Source: Apis mellifera
Lineage: Eukaryota; Arthropoda; Insecta; Hymenoptera; Apidae
Assembly: GCF_003254395.2 (NCBI RefSeq)
Contig: NC_037645.1
Coordinates: 6,499,406 to 6,563,405, forward strand
Direction of reading: 5' to 3'
DNA length: 64,000 nucleotides
Shown: positions 1 through 13,383 of the stretch, in pieces
Layout of the letters: the number at the start of each line of letters is the position of its first letter
Position numbering within the stretch: position 1 is the stretch's first letter
Position numbers and translations under genes: made by a program
The notes under the pieces: generated by a model
Told to the model about the DNA's origin: nothing
Seen by the model: only the letters and a program-made list of their open reading frames with translations
The model's database searches: none

Positions 1-722
1 AATTATGAAATTTTTTTTATAAAAATGATTGCATTATATACTGTTATATAAGATATCAATGTTTTAATTAAGATTAAAGCTATAAAACAAAAAAAGAATA
101 TTTTATTATTTTATAAAATAATATGCTATTTAATTTCTGTTCTATTGAATATAATAGAAAAATATAATTCGAAGATTTATAACTATATAATTATTAAAAG
201 AAAAAAAAAGATAAAAAGAAAAATAAATGAAATATTAACTTAAAAATTTTAAAAACTTTATTCAAGAGCAAAGTTGTAAATATTGCATCTAATATTATTT
301 TAAATATTCTTTATATTTTTGATATATGAAAATAATATATGATCATATTTGATGATTATATTTGAATCTAATTTTATTGTAAATATTGCATGTAATATTA
401 TTTTAAATATTTTTCATATTTTTGATATATGAAAATAATTTATGATTATAATTGAATCTACTAAAAATTAATTGAAAGATTGAAAATCATTAAAGAGATA
501 GAGAAAATTTTAATATATTGCATCTCGATTAGTACTTATCATTTGTACGCGCGCGCACATACACGCACATTCACACTTAATTTCATATATACATATTAAT
601 ATTCTATCAAAACATAAAAAGGAAAAAGGAATGAGTGAGTCGTTCTATTGTACGGAATCACACCGAGTGGAAGCATTTTATGAGTTACATATATCTATAT
701 ATAACAGCATATCATCCAATCA
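1..722. other. AT-rich non-genic left edge
   Basis: I see no coding exon or RNA gene here. The stretch is very AT-rich, with one near-tandem duplication (listed separately). Positions 544-570 are a short GC-richer tract of strictly alternating pyrimidine and purine bases. Confidence 0.6.
274..460. repeat. Near-tandem duplication, about 90-bp unit
   Basis: Two copies (274-370 and 377-460) share the same opening (ttgtaaatattgcat), the same middle (tttttgatatatgaaaataa) and the same close (ttgaatcta). The second copy lacks about 13 bp. This is a local duplication in non-coding DNA and no function is seen. Confidence 0.8.
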
Positions 723-961
723 ATGAATGAATTTGATGATGATGATGATGATAGTAATGACAATGACGATGACAATGATGATAGTGATAGTGGGGATAGT
801 AATGATGATGACGATGACAATGACGATGACGACAACGATAATGATGATAATGATGATGATGATGATGATGATGATGACAATGATGGTGGTGGTGGTGGTG
901 GTTATGGTAATGGTGATGATGATGATGGTGGTAGTGGTGGTGGTGATGGTGATGGTGATAG

Positions 962-1011
<50 letters not shown>

Positions 1012-1265
1012 ATGATGATTATGATTATGATGATTATGATTGATGATTATGATTGATGATGATGATTATGATGATGATTATGATTATGATGATGATGATA
1101 ATGATGATGATGATGATGATGATGATAGTGATGATGGTGGTGGTAATGGTATTGATGTTGAAATAATGATTATATGATGGTAGTGATAAGGATGTTGATG
1201 ATGAATAATGATGATGAAATTGAGGATGAATATAATAATGATGATAAGGATGATGATGATGATAA
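723..1265. repeat. Long imperfect GAT/GAC/GGT trinucleotide tract
   Basis: More than 500 bp is dominated by GAT, GAC, AAT and GGT triplets. Several frames stay open because the repeat lacks stop codons; they would give poly-Asp, poly-Met or poly-Ser products. No splice structure, domain or conserved flank supports translation, so I call it a compound microsatellite rather than a gene. Confidence 0.85.
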
Positions 1266-1280
1266 TAACTGGAAAGTAGA

Positions 1281-4200
1281 CAAGAGAAACTTCAAAACAG
1301 GTGATTACGAATTGAAATTTACTATTTATTTATTATAGAATTTTTATTCAAATTTATTTTATTTCATTTTCTACAAATATATTCCTATATTTCTTCCTAT
1401 ATTTTTTAATTTCTTTTATTTTTTTTATATATGAATAGTTATGTGTAAATTAATTATTTTAATCATTTGTTAATTCTTTACATATTTAATGTTTAATGAC
1501 TTAACCAATTAACAAATATTAAAAATATTAGTATAGTTGGTAAATTTTATCGATATTCTTGACTTCTTATGGTATATGTTTTTATCCTTAATTTATAGAT
1601 TAAGAAAAATGAATAATATAAAGAATTTGATATAATTTAATTATAGATTTTATGAATCACTTATATAAAATGATAGTGTTAAGTTATTAAAAATTTTATT
1701 TTCACATTTTATTTATAAATATTTTTATAATTTTTCATCTTACAAATGTGTAGTAATTATTACACATTTATTTTTTTTAATAGTTCAGATGAATAAATTG
1801 TTGCCAACCAATTTATATGGACTGACATTATTTATATGATACATCAGAATGATAAAAAATACAAGGAAAAATATATCAATGCAAATTAAATACAATCAAA
1901 ACAAAAATATGGAATATTACTACAAAATTTAAACACAGCCATAAAGAAGATAAATACGATACAACTACTAGTAAGCTAATTCTTTATTTTAATATGATAT
2001 ATGATGTAAAAATAAATTAATTTTCTTAATCTTTTATTTATAGATGTTATACATCATTAAATTCAATTGATTCTTTATCCGGTCAAAAATGTAATTTATC
2101 TATCAAGATAAAAAAAAATTACATAATATATAATGTATTGGTAATTATCAATAGTTTTGTTTGAAAAATAAAAAGATATCAAACTTTATTTGCAGTGCCA
2201 ACTTATTTATTTTATTTGCAGATCATATTTATGATACATAAAATATACGAATCTATACAAAAGCTAACAAGCTGAATCAAAGGTTGAAATTGTCATATTT
2301 AAAAATAATGTTTGTATGAAATATTTTTAAATAAAATATATTATTATTTAAATATAAGATTAACTTACTATATACCCTAATCATATTTTAATATTTAAAT
2401 TTTTTTAATTTATTTAAGGAAAGTATAGTTGATTGATTGATTATTGATTATTTATCAAAAAAAATGGGCAGATTCCAATTTGTTCAAAATTTTATCATTT
2501 ATATGGATATTTTTTTTATATTGGATCGATATAAAAAAGAAAGATATAAAATATAAAAAAAAATAATATATTGAAATAAAGATGAGTTTAAAAAATTTAT
2601 AAAAAATATACATGAGTTTCATAATACTTACTGGAAATAAGTATTTTTGCAACTGTATTTGCATATATGTTAATTTATTTTGAATTAAAATATCATTATA
2701 CTGTAAACGAATCATTAATATATTAAAATATATTTTAATAGTTTTATGTGACAAAATATGCTGTATCATTTTACTTACATTTACAAATATTTAAATACAA
2801 TGTAGTAAGGATGGTAATTGATAATTATGACTATTATAAAAATAAACATATGAAATAAAAAAAAAATAAAAAAAAGAATATATGTTAAAATTCAAATTAT
2901 TATACAAAGTTATTTATAAAATTTTAAATATATTTTTTTCTCAATTTTTCTCTTGGATAATAATGATAAGTATTCTTTGATATAATTTGATATAGATTAT
3001 AGATTATAGATATGTTATAGATTAATTTTAAATATAAATTATATCTATATATATAAAAAAATAATAAAAATTAAAACAAAATAAAATAAAAAATAATTAT
3101 ATATTTATTTAATTATTTATATGAAGTAAATAATTATAAATAAAATTATTAAGTAAATAATTATAAATAATTTGGAGAAAATAATGAGAAAATATTTATA
3201 ATGAAATCGCTAAAATATGTAACTTTTGTCTTCTAAGTAATTTAATGAATAAAATTCAAAAATATCTTATATTTAAGAATATAATTAATTCAAAAGCTAT
3301 ATTTATATAAACATTATAGGTTATGTTGATGTTATGATTCATAAATTATTTTAGATCTAACCTAACTAAAATCTGACTTATCGAAACTAAAATATAAATT
3401 AAATATAATTTATAATTTAAACCAAACTTTAATTTAGATATAATCTAAGCAAAATCCAAATATATCTAAATTTAATTATAATCAAGAATTAATAATATAT
3501 TATGAATATAGTATAATAGAATTTATTTTGTTCTTCTCTTAAATGATCATTCATGTGTATTCATTTATTATTTGTAATTATGATTTGTTTGAATAAGATT
3601 AAATCAATATAGTGCAAAATAGATCATGTATTTTAATTAATAAATGTATAACATTTGAATTAAATTTTAAAATTCATATATTTTATTTTAATTTTTAATT
3701 TATTCGAATATTATTGGAAAATATAAAATAAATCACAGGTTTTTGATTTTCCAAAATGAAGTTTAATATTTAATAAAATAATAAATTATTTTTATAAAAT
3801 TATTAATTTAGATGATAACTAATGATAATTAATGGCGAAAATATAATTCTAAATAATGTGAGACATATTATTAAATTTTCTATGACATTAAAAATTAAAA
3901 TTATTTTAATCCAATTAAATTATCCATCTATTGATTTTTTATTATTTATTATTAAATACAAATATATATCCTTTTCAGAATATATTTTCTTTAATCAGAA
4001 ATTCATGAATATAAAACTGTATAATAGAAAAAGACCTTAATAATTTTCTATTAATGATAGATGTGAATACAGAAAAAATTAATAGTTGTTAATTATTATA
4101 TATATAAAAATATTAATATAAAAAAAATGGTGAAATTGACGAATAATAATGATGGAATGACAAACGAAACTAACTTATCGATATGGCTGATTCATCGGGT

Positions 4201-4300
4201 GACCACCCCACTACAAGCTTTATGTTTAAACTGAACGTAGAAGTGTCGAGACCGTCGTAAAAGACGGTGAATTTTTAGTCGATCCTTTATAGCGGAAAGA
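1281..4300. other. AT-rich intergenic region upstream of ABCD3
   Basis: About 3 kb with no supported exon on either strand. The short frames at 2455-2769 (-) and 3822-4040 (+) are low-complexity (Ile, Asn, Lys, Tyr, Phe) and lack family features. The last 130 bp (from about 4170) is less AT-rich and probably holds the ABCD3 promoter and 5' UTR. Confidence 0.6.
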
Positions 4301-7300
4301 ATGGCGCTAACTCTTAGTAAATTTATGACTAAACGCACAGTGACTAGTGTTTGTGTATTATCTACATTAATATGGATATTAAAAAAAAGAAACCGGAAAC
4401 AGGTTGCAAAATATAGGTAAATTTTTTGTACACACATATATATATATATATATATGTAATTACTTATCGTGTAATATTAAATATTTACTTCATTTTATAG
4501 AAATATTTGGCCTGTCGAAGATATACAATATATTATTAAAGAGGTGAGGAAAAATGATTTCTTATAATTGTATATTTTGAATGTTAAATATCTACAAATA
4601 ATCTTTCCAGGAAAAACCAAAAGAACCTAAAGCTCATGTAAATGCAAGATTTTTTCGACAATTATATCAATTGCTTAAAATTGGTATACCCTCAATAATA
4701 TCCTCTGAATTTGCCTTTGTTCTCCTTATCGCAGGTACACTTATTACAAAATCTTTTTGTGATCTCTGGATGATAAATATGAGCACTTTAATTGAATCGT
4801 ATGTAATTTATTTCAATCTTTGTTTGATCTTGATAAAATTACAAAACTTAAAATTTAGCAAGTTTTATTTTGTATTATAGATCAATTCTTAAAATGGATA
4901 AATCTTTATTTAAAAGACGTCTACTTAAATTCTTAGCTGTATTACCAATGGTAAGTAAATAAATTTAATGAAAAAAAAATTAGAAGTTGCTTTCAGAGGC
5001 TGCTAATGAAATCTTTTCATTCAGGCTGCCAAGCAGCTTTATTTTCTTACCAATTGGAAGAAATTATTGATATAATCTTCCATGATTATATTTATTTAGA
5101 TATCTATTGTGAACAACGTACTGAAATATAGTATATATGAAATGAAGCTAAGGTTACGCACAAATATCACACGAAGTTTATTGGATCAATATCTTAAGTA
5201 AGTTTACTTTTTTTTTATCAATTTAGTAATAATAAATAGTACAATAAAATTTTTAGATATTTATAGATTTTAAAAAATAATATAACAAATATAAATAATA
5301 ATATATAAATTATTAATGAGCTTTCATTTATAAAAAAATAAAAAATATTTATTATTGTTACAGTGGTTTTATTTATTACAAAATGAATAATTTAGATAAC
5401 CGTATAGCAAATCCAGATCAACTTTTAACTACTGATGTTGATAAATTTTGTGAAAGCTGCACAGATCTGTATAGTAATCTTACTAAACCTTTGTTAGATA
5501 TTATCATTTATGTTTATAGGCTCACATCTACTCTTGGTAGTGAAGTATGTATAATATAAATATTATAAATATAAATGTAATATATTTATAATAATATGTG
5601 TGGATTTTACAGACCCCAATAATTATGCTTTCATATCTTATTTTTGCTGGTATGATAATAACTCATTTGCGTAAACCTATCGGTCAAATGACAGTAAAAG
5701 AACAATGTTTAGAGGGTGAATATCGTCATATTAATTCAAGAATAATCACTAATTCTGAGGAAATAGCATTTTATCAAGGAAATAACCGTGAAAAGTTAAT
5801 TTTATTAACTAGTTTTCATAAACTTGTAAGTTATAGAAAATATACATCAAATGTTATATTAAAATTTTATCATTATAATTAATATACTTATAAAACTCAA
5901 GCTAACTTTTTATTTCAATCAATATTGAAATTATAAATATTAATAATATAATGCAAAAAAAAAATATTTTTTTCTTTTAGATAACACATCTTCGCAAATA
6001 TTTAGAATTCAGAACTTTCATAGGAATAATTGATAATTTTGTTGGTAAATGTAAGATCACTTATATATATTATATTGTAATTATTTATTTATAGTGATTA
6101 TATTTAATATAATCTTAATTTGATACTTTTATTTTAGATATGGGAACTGTAATTGGTTTCTATGCAGTCAGCTTACCTTTCTTTATAGAAAATCATCCTA
6201 TTCTCTCAGGAACTCCTAATCATCGATTTAAGAATTATTATACATATGGTCGTATGTTAGTAAAATTGGCAGAAGCTATTGGTAGATTAGTTTTAGCTGG
6301 AAGAGAAATGACGCGATTGGCAGGATTTACTGCAAGAGTTAATGAGATAAAGATCGTTCTTAATGATCTAAAAACAGGAAAATATAAAAGAACAATGGTT
6401 TCTGATTTCAAAAATGAACCGATTGGAACTCCAGGTATAGGAAAAATAATAAACAAAGACAATATCATAAAATTCGACCATGTACCTCTGATAACACCTA
6501 ATGGAGATATTCTTATCAAAGAACTATCATTTGAAGTTAAATCAGGAATGAATGTGTTAGTTTGTGGTCCAAATGGTTGTGGAAAAAGTTCATTATTTAG
6601 AATTCTTGGAGAAGTAAGTTTTGTGATATTTTTAATCAAAATTAGATAAATTTTATTCGAATTATAATTATTCAATTTAGATTGTATTTGATCTCAAGAA
6701 AATATCAGAAATATATTATGATAAAATGATAAATTAAAAAATAGAAATATTTCATATTTATTCGACATATTTATTTGTAAATTTATACAAATGAATCTTT
6801 AAACAAATACAAAAATTATTCATTTTATTTATTAAAAAATCGAAAATTTTATTCAAATAAAAACTCAATTCAAATAATGCTCAATTTTTTTTCAATGATA
6901 ATTTAATTATTATTTTACGCTTTGTCAAATGTCATGTGTTAAATTATGAAAAATTAAATTAAAACAGTTATGGCCAGTTTGGAATGGAACAATTATCAAA
7001 CCTCCTCGAGGAAAATTATTCTACATTCCTCAGCGTCCTTATATGACTTTGGGTACATTAAGAGATCAAATAATTTATCCTCATACAAAGACGGAAATGA
7101 TACGGCGCGGACAAATGACTGATATTGATTTGAAGAAATTATTAGATCTCGTTCAATTGGGCCATCTATTAGAAAGAGAAAATCTTAAAAATAGCGAAGG
7201 ACAAGGTTGGGATGTTGTAGCTGATTGGATGGATGTTTTATCTGGTGGTGAAAAACAACGTATAGCTGTACATAATGTTTTTTTATTTATTATGAGAATG

Positions 7301-7670
7301 AAAAGATTTTTTGTTATTGATTGCAAAAATTTATAATACTAATTAAATATGATTTTTTTAGATGGCTCGGCTTTTTTATCATAAACCACAATTTGCAATT
7401 TTAGATGAATGTACAAGTGCTGTTAGTGTTGATGTCGAGGATTCAATGTACTTGTACTGCAAACAAACTAATATTACATTATTCACAGTATCACATCGAC
7501 GGTCTCTTTGGAAACATCATGAGGTTTGCAAAAAATTTTTTATTTAAAAATTATTTAATAAATATTTAATTTATATTAATATTTATTTTTAGTATTATTT
7601 GCGAATGGATGGAAGAGGTAATTATGAATTTAAGACTATCGAAACGGATACAAAAGAATTTGGATCGTGA
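4301..7670 (+). CDS. ABCD3: ABCD3 / PMP70, peroxisomal ABC half transporter
   Basis: This is an ATP-driven half transporter of the peroxisomal membrane; the family dimerises and imports long- and branched-chain acyl-CoAs for beta-oxidation. I joined 12 exons with matching phases: 4301-4416, 4501-4543, 4611-4798, 4881-4950, 5100-5197, 5364-5544, 5613-5825, 5981-6050, 6138-6613, 6968-7267, 7362-7523, 7593-7670. They give 664 residues, close to the roughly 660 usual for the family. The start ([12 protein letters not shown]) aligns with known ABCD3 N-termini. The transmembrane part covers roughly residues 80-330 and includes [17 protein letters not shown] and [11 protein letters not shown] motifs. 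Walker A GPNGCGKS is near 470-477, signature LSGGEKQR near 576-583 and Walker B FAILDE near 596-601. The C-terminus MDGRGNYEF is typical of ABCD3 rather than ABCD1/2. No defects are seen. AATAAA candidates lie at 8253 and 8337. Confidence 0.96.
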
Positions 7671-8540
7671 ATTTCCATGTTCCTTGCATTTAATAATACT
7701 TTAATAATGTAAGGAATTGTCAATTTATATTCGATTAATTTCGAATAATTTAAATGTAAATTTGCAGTGTATAGCATATATATATATTGTATGTATTGTA
7801 TCTTTCTTTGATTAGAATTTAGATTTATGAATATTCATACTGTATATTTTTATATATCATATTTTTACATACTATATATTTTTTATATCGTTATTTTTTT
7901 ATTAAAAATAATAAGAAATAACCAAAAAATATTAGTATACACTGCAATTTAGGCCTTAATGTAATTAATTTAAAAAAAATTAATATGTGATTTAAATGTT
8001 ATTGTACATTTGTTCTCCCAATATTATTGAAAAAAGGAAGAAAAACTTGTGGGAACATAATTTTCCGAATGTAAATTTAAACTATTATAAAAATAACATA
8101 TTTTTGATACAATTTTTCAAAGTTACATCATATAAAATGTTAAATTGTATCATATATGCATTAAAAATATCTAATTAATTAATATATTTGAATGTATGTA
8201 TAATATAATAATTTGAATATAATTTAAATCATTTTTTATTTTAATAGTCAATAATAAAATTATGATTTGTTATGTGTTGATCACATTAAAAAAATTGCCA
8301 GAATTTATATCAAATTGCTGGACGATAAGAATGTGAAATAAAGCTCAGTGATATAAAATCTTATTATATTACTTATTATCAACTTTTTTATCTAAAAATT
8401 GTACATATTAAAAGAAATTCTTTAATAAAATTCTCAATATTTATTAATAATATTATTTTCATAAATTATATTGGAGGAAAAAATTATTTAATAAAGTTAA
8501 TTATAATTAAAATACGAAAGAATATTTGAACCTGTTTAAA
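7671..8540. other. ABCD3 3' flank, AT-rich
   Basis: No exon is seen. The stretch probably contains the ABCD3 3' UTR; AATAAA hexamers at 8253-8258 and 8337-8342 are possible polyadenylation signals. The frame at 7996-8178 is low-complexity and not supported. Confidence 0.5.
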
Positions 8541-9237
8541 TTTCCCGCTCTTTCAAAATTCTGCCTGAGTTGACATTGCCATATTGGTTGACCGTTGATC
8601 TGTTGGGGAAGCTAGTCGGAAATTGTTAGCAAACGTTAGGCTTTTAATTGTTTAATTGATACTAACTTCTCATAAAGTTTGTCCAGTTAAAATTTTGTTT
8701 TTAGTGTGTGAAAAGATAAAACAAAGCATATTTGTAATCAATAAAAAAAAAAATTATGTATTTATATAGTAGTGAGAAAAAATAGTGTCAGTGAGCTAAA
8801 ATAATTTAAAAGAAAATTATTTTTGAATATATTCCTAGAATTAATCACATACAGTCATATTCATGTTCAAGAATCTCATCAATCTTTTTTTCATCTAATC
8901 CATTTCCATCTTTTCGTCTTTGTCTTTCCCTTTCTTTCTTTACGTTTCTTCACTTATCTGACTGTCTGATCGTTTCTCTTTCCTCGTCTCTCTTTGCCAT
9001 TGTGTTTCGCTGAATCGTTCTTCGTGGCGTTTGCGTTCCCGAAGACACTGTGGCCAGACCTCGCGGCACTGCGATTGTGCGACGTGAACGAGTGTGTGTC
9101 GAACAGCTAGGACGCCGGGAGTACAGGTGCAGGTGCGGGTGCGTGTATAGTATAGTACGGGACGCGAAGACGTGGGTCTGAACGAAATAGGTGTGCGAAG
9201 TTGGCGACACGGTTCCATTGGTGTCGATAGTTGCAGA
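8541..9237 (+). promoter_or_regulatory. Midnolin promoter and 5' UTR region
   Basis: Base composition changes here: 8565-8640 and especially 8930-9237 are much richer in G and C than the flanks, as expected around a transcription start. The 5' leader just before the ATG at 9238 has pyrimidine-rich (8880-8960) and GT-rich (9120-9150) stretches. A GCCATATT element at about 8577 resembles a YY1/Pho-type site. No TATA box can be assigned with confidence. Confidence 0.45.
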
Positions 9238-9718
9238 ATGGACGGTAATACGGATCCACCGTCGGACGTGACAGCAATGGATAGTGAGAATAATGAAAGA
9301 TCAAAGACTCAACAAAATTCTAATGATATGACTAATACTGCATCATCCGGGACGACTACCTCTAGTGCCACATATTCTACGACGCAATCCGATCAACCAA
9401 CAGAATATTGCAGTCAACGCTCAATAAGAGCTGGCTCAGTTTCTCCACTCCCTACAAATTCCTCCTCGTTGTCTTCTTCGTCGTCATCATTATCGTCCTC
9501 CTCCTCCACATCGCCACTGCAGCCGGGGTGTGGCTGCGTTGCTGCCACTGTCCTCGAACCTGACGAAATTACTATCAGCATCACGCCGACCACTGGTGGA
9601 CAATTTGACCTTACAGTCGATCGCACTGATACTGTTGAGAACCTTAAGAAGATCATCTCAAAGAGGCTGAAGGTCGCAAAGGAACGTATTTGTTTACTAC
9701 ATCGTGAAAGGTTGGTAT

Positions 9719-9766
<48 letters not shown>

Positions 9767-9778
9767 AATAAATACGTA

Positions 9779-9810
<32 letters not shown>

Positions 9811-12800
9811 ATACATATATATGCATATATATACATATTATTATCGTGTTAATCATTATTTGTCATAACAATATCTTTGAATGTTTTTTAATTTCTGATT
9901 GTAATGAGATAAAAAAGGTGGAAGCATTTGAGTCATGTGCTTTTAAATTATCAATAATCAAAGGATCTATATGAATTTTTTACAAATTAATTTTCAAGAA
10001 AAAATATATAGACGTACTTACATAATTTTCCTTGTTAAAAAGAAGAGTGTGTGGAAAAAAAAGAAATGGTAAGTGAGTGTATGCACGTACAATATCAGTG
10101 TGTTGTATATGGTGTAGCTGAAAAGATGCGAGAGGAAGAACGAAAACAGCATCGACACGATGAGAAAGAGAGAGTGGGCATGATATTCGTAGGCGTCGTG
10201 GGGGCCGCTGCACGAACTGATCCTCTGTGCAAGCACGCGAGAGAAACATGGAGAGGAAGGCTGGCATACCATAAACTCGAAGTAGGAGAAGGTGGAGGTG
10301 GTGTAGGTAGAATATCTCGAGAATCGCGTCTTGTAAAGTGGAACGGTGACAGTCTTCTGTAAAGAGAGATAGAAGAAGAAAGAAAAACTATTGGATGGAA
10401 ACAACAAGGCTGGTTATTCCCATATTCAAGACCATCGGAATTTTTTTTCTTTTTTTATTATTCTTTATTTATTTGGTTTACATATCTTTATTTTAATAAA
10501 CATTCAATTATTTCACTAGCTATAATTTTTAAAATAGTGACATGAAAGGACAATGATAATATTTTGTTATTTTGCAATAATTTGTTATAAATAATTTTTA
10601 AAATTTTTATTTTAATTTTACAAATATAGATTTTAAAATTTTTTGAAATTTTCAAATTATTATTTTAATGTAATTATAATATTTTAATGTAATTAACGCT
10701 TTTAATGAAAATCATATCTTCTAAAATTATATCGAAGAGAAACGAATATCCATTATTATTTACTTGTTCATTTTGTCTATCAGTTCACTTTTGGTAACAT
10801 TCATGGTTTTTTGTTATTATATATTTAATGCATTATTCGAATCTTCTCTGTGTAAATATGACACGTGCATATATGGGAATTCATTCATTATTTTGTTTCT
10901 ATTTTATATTATGACTCCTCAAGCGCATGCGTATCATATTAATTGCAGAATATATTAATGATTATAATTTATATATATTACTATTGTTTTATGTATATGT
11001 TATATATTTTTTATCGGTTTTAATATTTTTATTTAATTAATATATTTTTTTTTTTGGCATTTTATATTATACAAATATTATATGTTATATAAATTATATA
11101 TTATATATATTATATAAATTGTTCCTAATATACTTTATAATCTATATTAAAGATAATATTCTTTTCAAAATTAAAAAATATTGTCATTCATGTATAAATT
11201 AATTTTGATTAATTATTTATAAGTTGATTTTTGAAATTAAAAAGAATATATTTTCTAATCAATTGCATTCTAATCAATTAGATCAACATAAAAAGATAAC
11301 TGTACCTTTTGTGCCACTATTAAATACTTATTTGTCATCGAGAAATATTTTATATTTGTTACTTATTCTTATTGTACATATAAGGAATATTTTCATCCAA
11401 TTAATTTTATCATTAAAGATAATTCATTTAAAAATCTTTTTTCATTACAGCAAAATAAAAAGGTAAAATAAAATACGTTTACAATTCTATAATTAAAAAG
11501 GATTATAAAGTATAATTATATGAATCAAAAATTATATACGGTTCCCTTCTATGACCTTAAAGTCATCAAGAAAAAAACATTATTTATCATATTACCGATA
11601 AGAATGTTCCCATATTATCTTTATATATTTATATTTTCTCAGATATAGTTTACTTTTAGGTATTTTTGGCATGTTTTTTTTATCATTATAATATCGATTA
11701 TAATATCTGGCCAAAAATATATAATTTAATTTTTTTTAAATTATGCTATATGTACATGTTGCATTTTCCATCATTGTAATTATTTTATTTGCAATTGTAT
11801 GCGAAATGGAATCGTATAATTTTTTATCTAAATAAATAGTTTCTATATTTTATTAATTCATTCGATAACCAAAAAACGTATTAAATCGTAAAATTAATTA
11901 TATTTATTATCATTTTAGATATATAGTATTTAATATTTTAATTATTTTTTAATATAAAAATTTATTTTATACATGTTTAATTTTCATAAAGCCATACGTT
12001 TTGAATTGATTCGGAAATAAGAATAATATTTTGTGAACGATGATTTTGTAATAATTAAAAAGATCAAAAATTTAATTGCACAGAATATTCGTAAAAAACG
12101 TTAAATTTATTAGAATCCATGTGAGTGGTGCCAGGATCACAAAAATCCGTCGCGATTTCATATTTAATGCTCAATTAATAGAATCTGCCTTTCCGTTTTC
12201 ATAATAATGATAATTTATTAACATTTAATAATTTTTTTAATAAAGATATTTTACAAATTTATAGAATATATATTGTACAGAATTGAAGTTAATTATACAA
12301 ATGTTAATGAAGAAATGGATATTTTTCACAATAATTTCAGAAACTGGTTTTATATACATATATTTTTCAATAACACGCTTCATAATGATAATAAAAAACT
12401 TTTCTTGGAAACATATTGTATAATTTATGCTAATAACACTTAAATTTTGAAAATAATAATGTTATAATTTATAAAACTATATATAACTGTATTAGAGTTT
12501 TTAAGAATTGTTATACTTAATTATCTTTATTTATTCATGAATTTTATGTATAATATTAAAAATAGATAAAATATTTCTATATTGATAATTAATATCTTAT
12601 AATTTATGAATTATAAAATATAATTTGAATGATTAGATTTAGAATTAAGTTAAAAGAGATTTTATAAAATTGTATCATGTGATAAGAGATAATATGTCAT
12701 TGTATTAAAATTATTCACAATAATTAAAAAATATATTATAGAATAACGTACTTAATTTAAAATTCCACAATTTTTGTGATAATTTTATCAATATGAAACT

Positions 12801-13351
12801 TGAATAATAATTTCAAATTTATATTTTAGACAATTGCGCGAGGGAACACTTGAGGAAAATCGTTTGCAAGATGGCAGTCGACTCACATTGCTTCCAAGTG
12901 TAGAAACTGGCCTATTAGTAAGTTAATGTTCATGTTCTGATAATTAAAATTTAAAAATTTTTTTGTCGAAATCTCAACAGAAAAGTTTTTATGATTTAAA
13001 TAAACGCAATTAACTTCGTTCGTCGTATCATTGGGTCACTTGGTTTCTCGGTCAATGTATCATCAGCACTTTATATTCCAGTACTATTGCGTCATATTTT
13101 TCTTTGCTGATCTCATATTATCCTTTACATGTATTACGACTTAAAGATATTTCATTATACGCAAAGTTTTTTTAATCCTTTTGATACAGTGTATATTATA
13201 ATTCATATTAAGAATATATTATATATATAAAATTTGTACAGGATGGCTCTTACAAAATTTTTTCTGTATTAGGAAGGTTAAATTCTTAGAAAAGTTTAAA
13301 TTATATATAAAGTAAGTCAAGATTTCTATCGAATGCAGTTTAATTTTATCA

Positions 13352-13383
<32 letters not shown>

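Noticed and set aside
723..1056. Open frames encoding poly-Asp or poly-Met proteins
   Set aside because: They follow from the trinucleotide repeat: several frames, including one on the minus strand, are open at once, and there is no splice or domain support.
8940..9218. Minus-strand frames rich in Arg and Thr
   Set aside because: They lie opposite the midnolin leader and show no domain. They are open because of the GC-rich composition.
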